Assembly: GCA_021775755.1 (NCBI GenBank)
Contig: JAJFHE010000007.1
Location: 1 to 64,000 of the forward strand
Direction of reading: 5' to 3'
From: Hyphomicrobiales bacterium
GTDB lineage: Bacteria; Pseudomonadota; Alphaproteobacteria; Rhizobiales; JAJFHB01
Length of the DNA: 64,000 nt
Part shown: positions 40,888 through 50,468 of the stretch, one piece after another
Position numbering within the stretch: position 1 is the first letter of the stretch
Layout of the letters: the number at the start of each line of letters is the position of its first letter
Notes under the pieces: generated by a model
The model's database searches: none
Told to the model about the DNA's origin: nothing
Seen by the model: the letters and a program-made list of their open reading frames with translations, nothing else
Translations under genes and position numbers: made by a program

Positions 40888-42600
40888 ATGGCGACGATGA
40901 AACGCAAAGACTACGCGCGCATGTATGGCCCCACGGTGGGTGATGCGGTCCGTTTGGGCGACACCAGCCTTGTCGCGGTCGTGGAAAAGGACCACATCGT
41001 TCCCGGCGATGAATGTCTGCATGGCGGCGGCAAAACGCTGCGTGACGGCCTCGGGCTGACGCCCGGCTACGACAGCGCCATGGGCGCTCTCGATATGCTG
41101 TTGTGCAATGCCACGGTGATCGACCCGGTACTCGGCATTATCAAGGGTGACATCGGCATCAAGGACGGCAAGATCGCCGGCATCGGCAAGGCCGGCAATC
41201 CCGGCATCATGGACGGGGTCGATCCCAACCTGATCTGCGCGGCCTCCACGACGGTGCGAGATGCGGAAGGCCTGATTGCCACACCGGGCGGTATCGATGT
41301 GCATGTGCATTTCGATTCAGCGCAGCTTTGCGAGCATGCGATCTCTTCAGGTCTGACGACGATGATCGGCGGGTCGCTCGGACCCATTACGGTCGGCATC
41401 GACTGCGGCGGCGCCTTCAATGTCGGCAAGATGCTGCAGGCAGCGGAACAGTGGCCGATAAACTTCGGCTTTCTGGGGCGCGGGAACACCTCAAAGCCGC
41501 GCTCGATCCTCGACCAGATCGCCGGTGGCTGCTTCGGTATGAAGCTGCACGAGGACTGGGGTTCGATGCCGAGTGCCATCGACACCTGTCTCGGCGTCGC
41601 GGACGAGCTCGACTTCCAGGTTCAGATTCATACCGATACGCTGAACGAAAGCGGCTTTCTGGAGAACACGCTCGCCGCCATCAACGGCCGCACCATCCAT
41701 ATGTATCACACGGAAGGGGCGGGCGGCGGCCATGCGCCCGACGTCATCCGCGTCGCCGGCGAGATGAACTGTCTGCCGTCCTCCACCAACCCGACCAATC
41801 CCTACACGGTCAACACGTTCGACGAACATCTCGATATGACCATGGTGTGCCATCACCTGAGCCCGTCGATCCCCGAAGATGTGGCGTTCGCCGAAAGCCG
41901 CATTCGCCCCCAGACCATCGCGGCGGAAGACATCTTGCACGACATGGGCGCGATCTCGATGCTGGGCTCGGACAGTCAGGGCATGGGGCGCATCAACGAG
42001 GTGATCTGCCGGACCTGGCAGTTGGCCTCGAAAATGCGGGATCAGCGCGGCCGGCTGCCCGAAGAGACGATGGCCAAGGGCGATAATGAGCGCATCAAGC
42101 GCTATATCGCCAAATACACCATCAATGCGGCGCGCACTTTCGGCATCGAGCAGTATGTCGGCTCTCTGGAGGCTGGCAAGCTAGCCGATGTTGTGCTCTG
42201 GCGGCCGGGCTTCTTCGGCATCAAGCCTGAGCTCGTAGTCAAGGGCGGGTTTATCGCGTGGGGCGCCATGGGCGACAGTGCGGCCTCGCTGATGACCTGC
42301 GAGCCGATCCAGATGCGCCCGCAGTGGGGTGCGTTCGGTGAGGCAAAGAAGGCGCTCAGCGCATGCTTCGTCAATCCGATGGCGCTTGATGCCGATATCG
42401 GCGGCCAGCTTGGCCTGTCGAAGATGCTTCTGCCGTCGTCGGGCACGCGCAAGCTCAACAAGCAGCACATGCTGCACAATGCGAGTTGCCCGGAAATCAA
42501 GGTCGACCCGCAAACCTTCGACGTCGTTGTCGATGGCGAGCTTGCAACGTGCGAGCCGGCCGAAGTGCTGCCGCTCGCACAACTCTATATGTTGAGGTGA
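40888..42600 (+). CDS. ureC: Urease alpha subunit UreC
   Basis: This 570-aa catalytic subunit hydrolyses urea to ammonia and carbamate. The nickel ligands and active-site residues are present: His139 and His141 ([10 protein letters not shown]), the carbamylated Lys219 and His221 (GMKLHEDWG), His248 ([13 protein letters not shown]), His274 ([15 protein letters not shown]), Cys321-His322 of the flap (MVCHHLSP) and Asp362 (GSDSQGMGR). Several flanking positions (GCFGMKL rather than GAIGLKI, GSDSQ rather than SSDSQ) show a divergent urease lineage. With intact catalytic residues and a full accessory set it should be active on urea released by the upstream ureohydrolase. Confidence 0.95.
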   Translation: MATMKRKDYARMYGPTVGDAVRLGDTSLVAVVEKDHIVPGDECLHGGGKTLRDGLGLTPGYDSAMGALDMLLCNATVIDPVLGIIKGDIGIKDGKIAGIGKAGNPGIMDGVDPNLICAASTTVRDAEGLIATPGGIDVHVHFDSAQLCEHAISSGLTTMIGGSLGPITVGIDCGGAFNVGKMLQAAEQWPINFGFLGRGNTSKPRSILDQIAGGCFGMKLHEDWGSMPSAIDTCLGVADELDFQVQIHTDTLNESGFLENTLAAINGRTIHMYHTEGAGGGHAPDVIRVAGEMNCLPSSTNPTNPYTVNTFDEHLDMTMVCHHLSPSIPEDVAFAESRIRPQTIAAEDILHDMGAISMLGSDSQGMGRINEVICRTWQLASKMRDQRGRLPEETMAKGDNERIKRYIAKYTINAARTFGIEQYVGSLEAGKLADVVLWRPGFFGIKPELVVKGGFIAWGAMGDSAASLMTCEPIQMRPQWGAFGEAKKALSACFVNPMALDADIGGQLGLSKMLLPSSGTRKLNKQHMLHNASCPEIKVDPQTFDVVVDGELATCEPAEVLPLAQLYMLR

Positions 42601-42607
42601 GATCGCC

Positions 42608-43261
42608 GTGAGCAAGATCGTCACGAAGATACAGGACGGGTCCGCCCCGCGCTCGGCCGCGCGCGTTGGCATCGGCGGTCCGGTCGGGTCAGGCAAAACA
42701 GCCCTCATCGAACGCCTCATTCCAGCACTTGGTGCGTGCGGGATCGAAAGCGCCGTCGTCACCAACGATCTCGTGACGAAGGAAGACGCAAAGCGTCTGC
42801 AAAGCAGTGGGCTGATTTCTCCCGACCGGGTGATGGCGGTGGAGGCGGGCGCCTGTCCCCACACCATTATCCGCGAGGACCCGACATTGAACATTGCCGC
42901 CGCTGACGAGCTGGCGCGGAAGTTTCCGCAAGCCGACGTCATCTTCATAGAAAGCGGCGGGGACAACCTCGCCTCGACCTTCTCGCTCGATCTTGTTGAC
43001 TACTGGATGTTTGTGATCGACACGGGCGCTGGTGACGACATACCTCGCAAAAAGGGACCCGGCATCGTGCGCAGCGACCTTCTTGTGATTAACAAGATCG
43101 ACCTCGCCCCGCATGTCGGAGCGAACCTGGAACTCATGAAACGCGAAGCGCGCGAGGTGCGTTCAGGCCGGCCCATGGTGCTGACCAACTGCCGCGACAA
43201 TATCGGCATCGATGACCTGGTCGGGAAACTCCGGCACGATGTGTTGTTTGTCGGTGCCTGA
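42608..43261 (+). CDS. ureG: Urease accessory GTPase UreG
   Basis: This 217-aa SIMIBI-class GTPase drives nickel insertion into urease. The P-loop is [13 protein letters not shown] near residue 21, and the nickel-binding Cys-Pro-His is in [23 protein letters not shown] and the base-specificity NKID are also present. The GTG start at 42608 comes 7 bases after the ureC stop. The ureD start follows one base after its stop. Confidence 0.93.
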   Translation: MSKIVTKIQDGSAPRSAARVGIGGPVGSGKTALIERLIPALGACGIESAVVTNDLVTKEDAKRLQSSGLISPDRVMAVEAGACPHTIIREDPTLNIAAADELARKFPQADVIFIESGGDNLASTFSLDLVDYWMFVIDTGAGDDIPRKKGPGIVRSDLLVINKIDLAPHVGANLELMKREAREVRSGRPMVLTNCRDNIGIDDLVGKLRHDVLFVGA

Positions 43262-43262
43262 T

Positions 43263-44132
43263 ATGCTGCACCGGCCTGAACAAACGGCAAAGGTTCGCAA
43301 GACCCCGGGACCGGGACGCCTGGAACTGGCGTTCGCGCGCGCCGCGTCCGGTCAGACATTTCTCGAACACCAGTACAGTTCCTATCCATTCCACGTTTGC
43401 CGTGCGCTTCATCTTGATGACGATAGGCCGGGCATGGCGACCGTCTATACGCAATCGTGTTCGGGGGGTCTCTATACACAGGACAGCCTGCTCACCACAG
43501 CACGCGTCGGGCCGCACGCCCAGGCCCACCTGACAACGCAGGCCTCGACAATCGTTCACAGGGCGACCCGCGGTGCTGCCGAACAGGTGGTGCACTGCGA
43601 GGCCGGTGAAGCCGCATTCCTGGAGTATCTGCCCGATCCGGTCATTCTCCTGCCGGGCTCGGAACTCATTTCCCGGCTGAAGGTGAAAGCAGACCCGACG
43701 GCAACAGTTATACTCTGCGATGCCTTCCTGTCGCATGATCCGGACGGGCAGAAAAAGCCCTTCGGAACCTTCCGCAGCGAAGTTGTGATCGAAGACCCGG
43801 CAGGGCGCCCGGCCGTCATCGACCGCTTTCACGTGCGTGGCGAGGACGTGGCTGAGGAAAGGCTCGGTGTGACCGGCAACTTTTCCTGTCAGGCGATGGT
43901 GATGGCCTATAGTCCGGCCCATGACGTGGTGGCACTGCTTGCCGCCGTGCGCGAAGCGGAACGGATGTGTGAGGGCGTTGAGGTCGGCACGTCTGAACTG
44001 CCGGGCGGATGCGGTGTATGGGCGCGCATACTCGCCCGTGACGGCGCCGATCTGAAAGACGCCACTGTGGCGCTCTGGTCTGCCCTTCGTGTGGAACTTC
44101 TGGGGCAGGCTCCCAGTCTGCGGCGCAAGTAA
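43263..44132 (+). CDS. ureD: Urease accessory protein UreD/UreH
   Basis: This 289-aa scaffold protein carries nickel with UreF and UreG to apo-urease. Typical segments are YTQSCSGGLYTQDSLL, LTTQASTIVHRA and EYLPDPVILLPGSEL. It is the last gene of the urease set, where ureD often comes first in other bacteria. The ATG at 43263 is chosen because it follows the ureG stop by one base. Nothing after it looks like a terminator. Confidence 0.88.
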   Translation: MLHRPEQTAKVRKTPGPGRLELAFARAASGQTFLEHQYSSYPFHVCRALHLDDDRPGMATVYTQSCSGGLYTQDSLLTTARVGPHAQAHLTTQASTIVHRATRGAAEQVVHCEAGEAAFLEYLPDPVILLPGSELISRLKVKADPTATVILCDAFLSHDPDGQKKPFGTFRSEVVIEDPAGRPAVIDRFHVRGEDVAEERLGVTGNFSCQAMVMAYSPAHDVVALLAAVREAERMCEGVEVGTSELPGGCGVWARILARDGADLKDATVALWSALRVELLGQAPSLRRK

Positions 44133-44167
44133 CGTGCAGACACCTGCCGCCGCTCGTTTACGTTTTG

Positions 44168-44195
44168 TTAAACACCCGCGTTAACTTCACGTTAA
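44168..44195. promoter_or_regulatory. TTAA-N7-TTAA motif (CtrA-like), copy 2
   Basis: The core GTTAACTTCACGTTAAC is identical to the one at 29062-29078 and is again preceded by TTTGTTAAAC. It lies between ureD and a methyltransferase gene, about 130 bases before the latter's start. Both copies stand behind the end of a gene cluster. Confidence 0.4.
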
Positions 44196-44325
44196 CTATA
44201 AACCCCGGTGAAAAAAGTAATATGGAACAGCAAGATAGCGCATAGTTGTGACTCAATCTCGCTGCGTGAAACAAGGCTTTGGTGAATCACTTTCTCAAAG
44301 ATTTTGCTTGAATTGACACTGCCCC

Positions 44326-45081
44326 ATGAGCCGCAAGGACCGTGACCCAGACCGCCTCTATGACGACGCCGCGCTTGCCCGGTTTTACGACCTCGCCAAT
44401 GGCTGGGGACCGGACTTCGGCTTTTGCGCCGAGCTTGCGCGCGATGTGAAATCGGTTCTCGATCTGGGCTGCGGCACGGGCCAGCTTGCCGCATGTCTGG
44501 CGCCGGGGCGCACGGTCTTCGGCGTCGATCCGGCGTGCGCCATGCTCGATCTGGCGCGGGCGCGGCCCGGCGGCGATGCGGTCACCTGGGTCGAGGGTGA
44601 TGCCCGCGATGTCCGGATTGCGCAGCGGTTCGACCTTGTCGTCATGACCGGCCACGCATTTCAGGTCTTCCTGAGTGATGACGACCAGGCCGCGGTCTGC
44701 GCGACGATTGCCGTGCACCTTGCACAGGGTGGGCGTTTCATTTTCGATGCGCGAAATCCGGCCACGGCGGAATGGCGCGACTGGGTGCCGGAGAAAACCC
44801 AAGACATGCTTGTCCATCCAGCACTTGGTGAGGTTGAAACCTGGAGCGATGTTTCGCACGACGCGGCAACAGACATCGTCACGTACGAGACCCACTACAA
44901 AATCGCGCGCGGTGGCGAGCATTTCTCCGCGGCCTCAAAGATCCGCTTCACCCCGCGCGAGACCATCGCCGCACATCTGGCGGCGGCAGGGCTCGCGGTC
45001 GACGAATGGTTCGGCGACTGGCGGGGCGGTACCTGTACGCCGGCCGCACCGGATTTCATTCCGCTCGGCCGGCTCGCATGA
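44326..45081 (+). CDS. Class I SAM-dependent methyltransferase
   Basis: This 251-aa cytoplasmic methyltransferase has motif I SVLDLGCGTGQLAACL near residue 45, the acidic loop FGVDPACAMLDLAR and motif-IV-like FDLVVMTGHAFQVF near 105. The C-terminal part is a substrate-binding cap of unknown specificity. It is convergent with the GcvT-like gene, 9 bases between stops. The substrate is unknown. It is not obviously part of the urease operon, because a separate upstream region with a CtrA-like motif precedes it. Confidence 0.82.
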   Translation: MSRKDRDPDRLYDDAALARFYDLANGWGPDFGFCAELARDVKSVLDLGCGTGQLAACLAPGRTVFGVDPACAMLDLARARPGGDAVTWVEGDARDVRIAQRFDLVVMTGHAFQVFLSDDDQAAVCATIAVHLAQGGRFIFDARNPATAEWRDWVPEKTQDMLVHPALGEVETWSDVSHDAATDIVTYETHYKIARGGEHFSAASKIRFTPRETIAAHLAAAGLAVDEWFGDWRGGTCTPAAPDFIPLGRLA

Positions 45082-45090
45082 ACCTTCGCG

Positions 45091-46185
45091 TCAGCTGTGG
45101 GTTCGCAGCTTTTTTGGATCGTAGATGGGCAGCGATACCACCTCGGCGGTTGTTTCGATGCCGCCGCCCGACAGTTCCAATTTGGTTCCGGGGGACGACG
45201 CGGACGGGCTGACATGAGCCAGCGCGAGTGATTTGCCCAGGCGGTGCGAGTAGCACGGGCTGTTGACCACGCCGAGCGCTTGTCCGTCCTGTGACAGGAC
45301 TTCTTCTCCGTTCACCATGTCGTCGTAATCGATAACCAGTCCTACGTTACGGACCTTTTCCTTGCCTTCCGCCGCCAGCATCGCGTCGCGGCCGCGATAT
45401 TCGCTCTTGCCGCGGCTCACCGTAAATCCAAGGCCGACCTCCCAAGGCGTGTGTTCGGTCGTCATGTCATAGCCGTAGAACAGCAGTCCCGCCTCTATCC
45501 GCACTTTGTCGAGCGATGCGAACGAGCAGGGCATTACGCCGGCGCCAGCCAGATGGTCCCATATGTCTCCAGCTGAACTTGCATCTGCGAATACTTCATA
45601 ACCCCTTTCGCCGGTATAGCCGGTCCGCGATATCCGGCACGCATGGCCGAAGAGTTCTGCCGGTGTATGATCGAAGTATCGCAGCGCCTCGAGATCGACG
45701 GAGCAATTGGCGTTCAGGATTCCCAGCGCCTTGGGGCCCTGGACCGAAATGTCATGCAGATCATCGTTCAGGGCATAATCGACGTTTAGTCCGCTCGCCG
45801 AAGCTTCCAGACACTGCGTGGTACCTCCAGAGCCGTGTACGATGGTCCATTCGCCGCCGCCATTGCTGGCGACGATGGCGTCGTCGCACATGGTTCCTTC
45901 ATCCGTCAGCACCGAAAGATAGGCGGAGTGCCCGGGAGCGATTTTCCCGATGTCGCGCGATGTCACATGATCCAGCAGAGCTTGTGCATCGGGCCCGTTC
46001 ACAAACACCTTCTTCAATGGCGACATGTCGAACATGCCGGCGGCTTCGCGCACCGCGTCATGCTCGTCGTTCGGGTTGGAATTATAACTCCAGGCAGTAC
46101 CCATTCCGTTCCAGTCCTCAAGGCCCGATCCCAGTTCGGTGTGGCGGGAGGCGAGGATGGAGGTGCGGCTCAGTTCTTGGGTCAT
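45091..46185 (-). CDS. GcvT-family aminomethyltransferase/demethylase-like protein
   Basis: This 364-aa protein is of the glycine-cleavage T-protein superfamily, which moves C1 groups to tetrahydrofolate. Diagnostic parts are the N-terminal DMSPLKKVFVNGPDAQALLD, RISRTGYTGERGYEVF near 190 and the C-terminal beta-barrel. No gcvH or gcvP is near, and the next gene on this strand is an MttB-like methyltransferase. It is therefore more likely a demethylase or THF methyltransferase for a methylated amine such as glycine betaine or dimethylglycine than true GcvT. A short mobile-looking element separates the two genes. Confidence 0.78.
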   Translation of the reverse strand: MTQELSRTSILASRHTELGSGLEDWNGMGTAWSYNSNPNDEHDAVREAAGMFDMSPLKKVFVNGPDAQALLDHVTSRDIGKIAPGHSAYLSVLTDEGTMCDDAIVASNGGGEWTIVHGSGGTTQCLEASASGLNVDYALNDDLHDISVQGPKALGILNANCSVDLEALRYFDHTPAELFGHACRISRTGYTGERGYEVFADASSAGDIWDHLAGAGVMPCSFASLDKVRIEAGLLFYGYDMTTEHTPWEVGLGFTVSRGKSEYRGRDAMLAAEGKEKVRNVGLVIDYDDMVNGEEVLSQDGQALGVVNSPCYSHRLGKSLALAHVSPSASSPGTKLELSGGGIETTAEVVSLPIYDPKKLRTHS

Positions 46186-46222
46186 TTGTTTGGTCCTGTT
46201 TGTTGATGCGTCAGTTCACTAG

Positions 46223-46373
46223 AGCCCATTTGATGAACTCGGAGCCACTTTGACCGGGTTGTTTTGCCGCGTGGCGGCGTTGCGCCGCTTGCCCGATGCC
46301 CCGCATCGCGCCGCGCCGTGCCGGTCGAACTGACTTGGTCCATCAAAGTGTCTCCGAATTCATCAAATGGGCT
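46223..46373. repeat. MITE with 33/35 terminal repeats and CTAG target duplication
   Basis: The 151-base element AGCCC...GGGCT lies between CTAG at 46219-46222 and CTAG at 46374-46377. Counting the flanking CTAG, the outer 35 bases match the complement of the other end at 33 positions (for example AGAGCCCATTTGATGAA). A CTAG target (YTAR) is typical of IS5-group transposases. There is no coding capacity; the GC-rich core can fold. Confidence 0.8.
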
Positions 46374-46377
46374 CTAG

Positions 46378-47931
46378 CTAGTGCCATTGATCGGGAAGCT
46401 CCGCCTTCTTGCGCGCCATGAAATCCAGCAACGCTTCGTCTACTGCCGCATCGAGCGGCGGGGCTTCATATTCCGCAAGAAGTTCCTTCCAGCGCGCGTT
46501 GGCGCGGCGTTCCATGTCGAGGCTGCCGGCTTCGCTCCACTGCTCGAAAGATGCCGTGTCGGCAAGGTCCGACAGGTAGTTTGCGGATCTGAAATGCTTG
46601 AGCGTATGTGCCGTGCCGAGAAATGCTTCGCCGGGACCGGCTTCGCGGTAAGCATCTTCGGCGAGGCTGTCCTCGTCGATCGTAAGTCCGGCCATCATGC
46701 GCACCATCATGCCGCAGTGATCGAGGTCCATGACGAACTTCTCGTAACCCATGGTCAGCCCGCCTTCGAGCCACCCGGCTGCGTGAAAGATGAAATTGGA
46801 GCCCGCCAGAACACCTGACATCATCGAGGTTGCGGCTTCCTGCATGGCCTGGCCGTCGGAGATCTTTGCCGCGGTGAGTTGGCCGCCGCATCTAAGCGGC
46901 AGGTTGAGCCGGCGGCAGAGCTGCCCGATGGCGAAGGTGGAGAGATTGGCCTCCGGTGTGCCGAATGTCGGGGCGCCGGTCTTGAGGTTCATGGTGGTGA
47001 GGAAGTTCCCGTAGACGACGGGCGCCCCCCTGCGCACCAGCTGTGTCAGGGCAATGCCGGCCATGGCCTCCGCATGCGCCTGGGCAAGCAGGGCGGGTTG
47101 TGTGACGGGGCCCATGGCGCCGCCCAGAATGAACGGCGAGACAACGACGCTCTGATTGGCCCGTGCGTACGCCTTCAAAGCCCCCGACATGATGTCGTCA
47201 TAGACGAGCGGCGAGTTGACGTTGATGTTGCCCTGGATGACGCAATTCTTATCAACGAACTCATCGCCGAACGCGAGCCGCGCCATGGCGATAGAATCTT
47301 CCGCACGCTGCGGCGCGGTCACCGAGCCCATGAACGGTTTGGCCGAATATTTGAGATGCGCGTAGACCATGTCGAGATGGCGTTTGTTAACCGGCACATC
47401 GACCGGCTCGCACACCGTGCCGCCTGAATGGTTCAGATAGGGCGAGCTGTAAGCAAGTTTCACGAAATTCTCGAAATCTTCGAGCGTTGCGTAGCGTCGT
47501 CCGCGGTCGAGATCCGTAACGAAGGGCGGGCCATAGGCCGGCATCAGAACAACATGGTCGCCACCGAGCGTGATTGTGCGGGCGGCATCGCGGCCATGCA
47601 TCTCAAATGTTGTGGGGGCCGTTGAGCAGAGCGCTCGGGCGTGCCCCGGATCGAAGCGGACGCGGTTGCCTTCGACGCTGGCACCGGCTTGCCGGAAGAG
47701 GTCGAGCGCTTCTGCATCGCCGCGAAACTCGATGCCGATTTCCCGCAGGATCCAGTCAGCCTGTGTCTCGAGGCGGTGCAGTGCCTCTTCGTCGAGCATC
47801 TCATAGACCGGTATGGAGCGCTTGATCACCAAGGGTGCTGCAACCGCCGGCGTTTGTCCCGCGCGGGCCGCGCGTCCGCCGCCACGGCGCTTCGCGGGTA
47901 TGCTCTGCAAGGCGGGTTCGACGGTGCTCAT
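46378..47931 (-). CDS. Trimethylamine methyltransferase (MttB-like) family protein
   Basis: This 517-aa protein is of the MttB superfamily, with a TIM-barrel core from about residue 40. It has SGGTVCEPVDVPVNKRHLDM near 170, VQGNINVNSP-like sequence and GAPTFGTPEANLSTFAIGQL near 320. No amber codon interrupts the frame, so it belongs to the non-pyrrolysine branch, whose characterised members demethylate glycine betaine or related quaternary amines and pass the methyl to a corrinoid protein. No corrinoid protein gene is adjacent. The divergent LysR regulator and the GcvT-like gene downstream support a methylated-amine role. Its stop touches the MITE target site. Confidence 0.82.
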   Translation of the reverse strand: MSTVEPALQSIPAKRRGGGRAARAGQTPAVAAPLVIKRSIPVYEMLDEEALHRLETQADWILREIGIEFRGDAEALDLFRQAGASVEGNRVRFDPGHARALCSTAPTTFEMHGRDAARTITLGGDHVVLMPAYGPPFVTDLDRGRRYATLEDFENFVKLAYSSPYLNHSGGTVCEPVDVPVNKRHLDMVYAHLKYSAKPFMGSVTAPQRAEDSIAMARLAFGDEFVDKNCVIQGNINVNSPLVYDDIMSGALKAYARANQSVVVSPFILGGAMGPVTQPALLAQAHAEAMAGIALTQLVRRGAPVVYGNFLTTMNLKTGAPTFGTPEANLSTFAIGQLCRRLNLPLRCGGQLTAAKISDGQAMQEAATSMMSGVLAGSNFIFHAAGWLEGGLTMGYEKFVMDLDHCGMMVRMMAGLTIDEDSLAEDAYREAGPGEAFLGTAHTLKHFRSANYLSDLADTASFEQWSEAGSLDMERRANARWKELLAEYEAPPLDAAVDEALLDFMARKKAELPDQWH

Positions 47932-48080
47932 TCACATTCTCTGGATCAAAATGTTTGCTCGTAACCTCTTGCCGGGCTGCAATCGGCGTTTGCCTAAATT
48001 TTGCTTATGAAAACAGTTTGTGGCGCCAAACGGCAAACCAATTTCTTTGCACCGCTGGTATAAAGAATTTAAACTAATGC

Positions 48081-48974
48081 ATGCGCTTCAGATCTTACGA
48101 TGGCTTGCGCGTTTTCGACGTGGCGGCACGCAAAATGAGCTTCACGGCGGCGGCCGGTGAGCTCAATCTCACCAAGGGAGCGGTCAGCTATCAAATTGGC
48201 CGTCTTGAAGAAGATCTTGGCTTCAAGGTGTTCGAGCGGCGCCACAAGGCCATTGCACTGACAGACAAGGGCGAGCGGCTCTGGCATGCCTCGCGGGTCG
48301 CCTTCGGCGATCTTGACCGGGAGATATCGGAACTGCGAGATGATGAGCCCGGCGGCATCACAATCGGCATGGCGACCTATTTTGCATCGCGATGGCTGTC
48401 ACCCAGGCTAATGAATTTCATTGCCGCGCACCCCGGCATCGCGTTGCGATTACAGCCGCTCGTCGATCTCATTGACCTTGGACCTGCGCACATCGACATG
48501 GCGATCCGCTGGGGGGCCGGCGACTGGAGCGATCTCGAAATCGAACCGCTGTTTCGCTGCCCGGCCTTTCCGGTGGCCGGCGCGGGACTTGCCGGAGAGA
48601 TCGAAACCATCGGCCTTGAGAGGGCCGTACACGAGTTGCCGTTGCTGCATGACCGAGACGGCAGTGCCGCCTGGCGAGACTGGCACGAAGCCGCCGGGCT
48701 GACCTACCGCACGGCGCGCGATGGCCTCGTCATCCCGGATCCCAATGTGCGCGTTCAGGCGGTTATCGACGGGCAGGGCATCGCGTTGTACGACCGTCTT
48801 GTTGCCGATGAACTGGATGCAGGCCGCCTGTGCCAGATTTCCGAGGTGGAACTCGGTCACTACGGATATCACCTTGCCTATCCGCGCGGCGCACTTGAAG
48901 CGCCGGCGCTCACGGAGTTTCGCGACTGGATCCTCAGCGAGGCGCAGGCGCACGCGGTGGACAACTCGGCATAA
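48081..48974 (+). CDS. LysR-family regulator, GcvA-like
   Basis: This 297-aa LysR regulator has an N-terminal winged helix (FTAAAGELNLTKGAVSYQIG, about 15-50) and an effector domain (about 90-290) of the GcvA subgroup. It is divergent from the MttB-like gene across 149 bases. That spacer is AT-rich and contains CTAAT just before the start, resembling GcvA boxes. It probably activates the MttB/GcvT pair in response to a methylated amine or glycine. The effector is not known. Confidence 0.87.
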   Translation: MRFRSYDGLRVFDVAARKMSFTAAAGELNLTKGAVSYQIGRLEEDLGFKVFERRHKAIALTDKGERLWHASRVAFGDLDREISELRDDEPGGITIGMATYFASRWLSPRLMNFIAAHPGIALRLQPLVDLIDLGPAHIDMAIRWGAGDWSDLEIEPLFRCPAFPVAGAGLAGEIETIGLERAVHELPLLHDRDGSAAWRDWHEAAGLTYRTARDGLVIPDPNVRVQAVIDGQGIALYDRLVADELDAGRLCQISEVELGHYGYHLAYPRGALEAPALTEFRDWILSEAQAHAVDNSA

Positions 48975-49081
48975 TCGGTTGATTTGCGGTCTGCCGGGTT
49001 CACAATTGGCCTGTCCGCCCCGCCTGACGCATCGGGCGCCGTGCGGACAAGAGATCGGAACGAGCCGAGCGGGAGGCCCTC

Positions 49082-50368
49082 ATGAGCGACAACATTTCCT
49101 CAACCGAATACAGTTTCAGCCCCGGCCAGTGGTTTGTCGGCGGCCAGATGATGTTCGTCGCCTTCGGGGCGCTGGTGCTGGTGCCGCTTCTGACCGGCCT
49201 CGATCCCAATGTGGCGTTGTTCACGGCAGGCGTGGGCACGCTGATCTTCCAGATATGCACGCGCGGCAAGGTGCCGATTTTTCTCGCCTCGTCTTTCGCC
49301 TTCATCGCGCCGATCATCTACGGCGTCCAGACCTGGGGCATCCCCGCCACCATGTGCGGCCTGATCGCGGCAGGTATCGTCTACATCATCTTGAGCTTTG
49401 TGGTGCGCATCAAGGGTTCGGAATTCCTGGAGCGCTATCTCCCGCCCATCGTCACCGGGCCGGTCATTATGGTCATCGGCCTCATCCTCGCGCCCGTGGG
49501 CGTCAACCTGGCACTCGGCAAGACCGGCGATGGCGCGGCCGTTCTGGTGCCGCAGAACTACGCCATCATCCTCGCCGTCATCGCGCTCGGCACGACTGTC
49601 ATCATCGCTCTCATGGGCAAGGGCCTCCTGCGCGTCGTGCCCATCATTTCAGGGGCCATCGCCGGTTATGTCGCGGCACTCATTCTGGAAGCGGCGACAG
49701 GCGTAGATCTCGTCAATTTCGGCGCCATATCGGATGCCGCATGGATCGCCATGCCGAGCTTCGTTCTGCCGGAATGGAACCTCGCCGCCATCGTCTTTAT
49801 TCTGCCCGTGGCCATCGCGCCGGCAATCGAGCACTTCGGCGATGTCCTCGCCATCCGCAGCGTCACCGGCAAGGACTATCTGAAGGAGCCGGGCGTGCAG
49901 AACACCATGCTCGGCGACGGTCTCGCGACGTCCTTTGCCGGTCTTCTGGGAGGACCGCCCAACACCACCTATTCGGAAGTCACCGGCGCCGTCGCGCTCA
50001 CTAAGGCCTTCAACCCCGCGATCATGACCTGGGCGGCGATCTGGGCCATCGTGCTGTCGTTCTCCGGCAAGCTCGGTGCCGTTTTACAGACCATTCCGAC
50101 GCCCGTCATGGGGGGTATCCTGATCCTGCTGTTCGGTGCCATCACGGTCATCGGGCTCTCAAGCCTGGTGCGCTCGCGCGAAAACCTCACCGAAGCGCGC
50201 AACCTGATTATCGTGTCGATGATCCTCGTCGTCGGCATCGGCGGCATGACCATTCCGATCGGCAATTTCGCGCTCGGCGGCATTGGTCTCGCAGGGATCC
50301 TCGGCGTGGTCCTCAACCTCATCCTACCGCACCGCGACGATGAAGGAGAGAGCGCGGGGGAAGGGTGA
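49082..50368 (+). CDS. Uracil permease-like NCS2 transporter
   Basis: This 428-aa inner-membrane proton symporter of the nucleobase NCS2 family has about 14 hydrophobic segments. [14 protein letters not shown] and [12 protein letters not shown] place it in the UraA/uracil branch rather than the xanthine/urate branch. The ATG at 49082 follows CGGGAGGCCCTC. No pyrimidine-degradation genes are next to it. Uptake of uracil or a related pyrimidine is therefore inferred from family only. Confidence 0.88.
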   Translation: MSDNISSTEYSFSPGQWFVGGQMMFVAFGALVLVPLLTGLDPNVALFTAGVGTLIFQICTRGKVPIFLASSFAFIAPIIYGVQTWGIPATMCGLIAAGIVYIILSFVVRIKGSEFLERYLPPIVTGPVIMVIGLILAPVGVNLALGKTGDGAAVLVPQNYAIILAVIALGTTVIIALMGKGLLRVVPIISGAIAGYVAALILEAATGVDLVNFGAISDAAWIAMPSFVLPEWNLAAIVFILPVAIAPAIEHFGDVLAIRSVTGKDYLKEPGVQNTMLGDGLATSFAGLLGGPPNTTYSEVTGAVALTKAFNPAIMTWAAIWAIVLSFSGKLGAVLQTIPTPVMGGILILLFGAITVIGLSSLVRSRENLTEARNLIIVSMILVVGIGGMTIPIGNFALGGIGLAGILGVVLNLILPHRDDEGESAGEG

Positions 50369-50468
50369 CGCAGGCGGTAACGTCTGCCACTGAGATTCGG
50401 TTCGCCGGGCGCGGACTTCACAGGCTCCGCGCCTTTGATGACCGAGCGCACCGGCGTCGATTCGTGCT

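Noticed and set aside
46378-47931. Pyrrolysine-containing trimethylamine methyltransferase
   Set aside because: There is no in-frame amber codon; the only TAG is the terminal stop. It belongs to the non-pyrrolysine branch.
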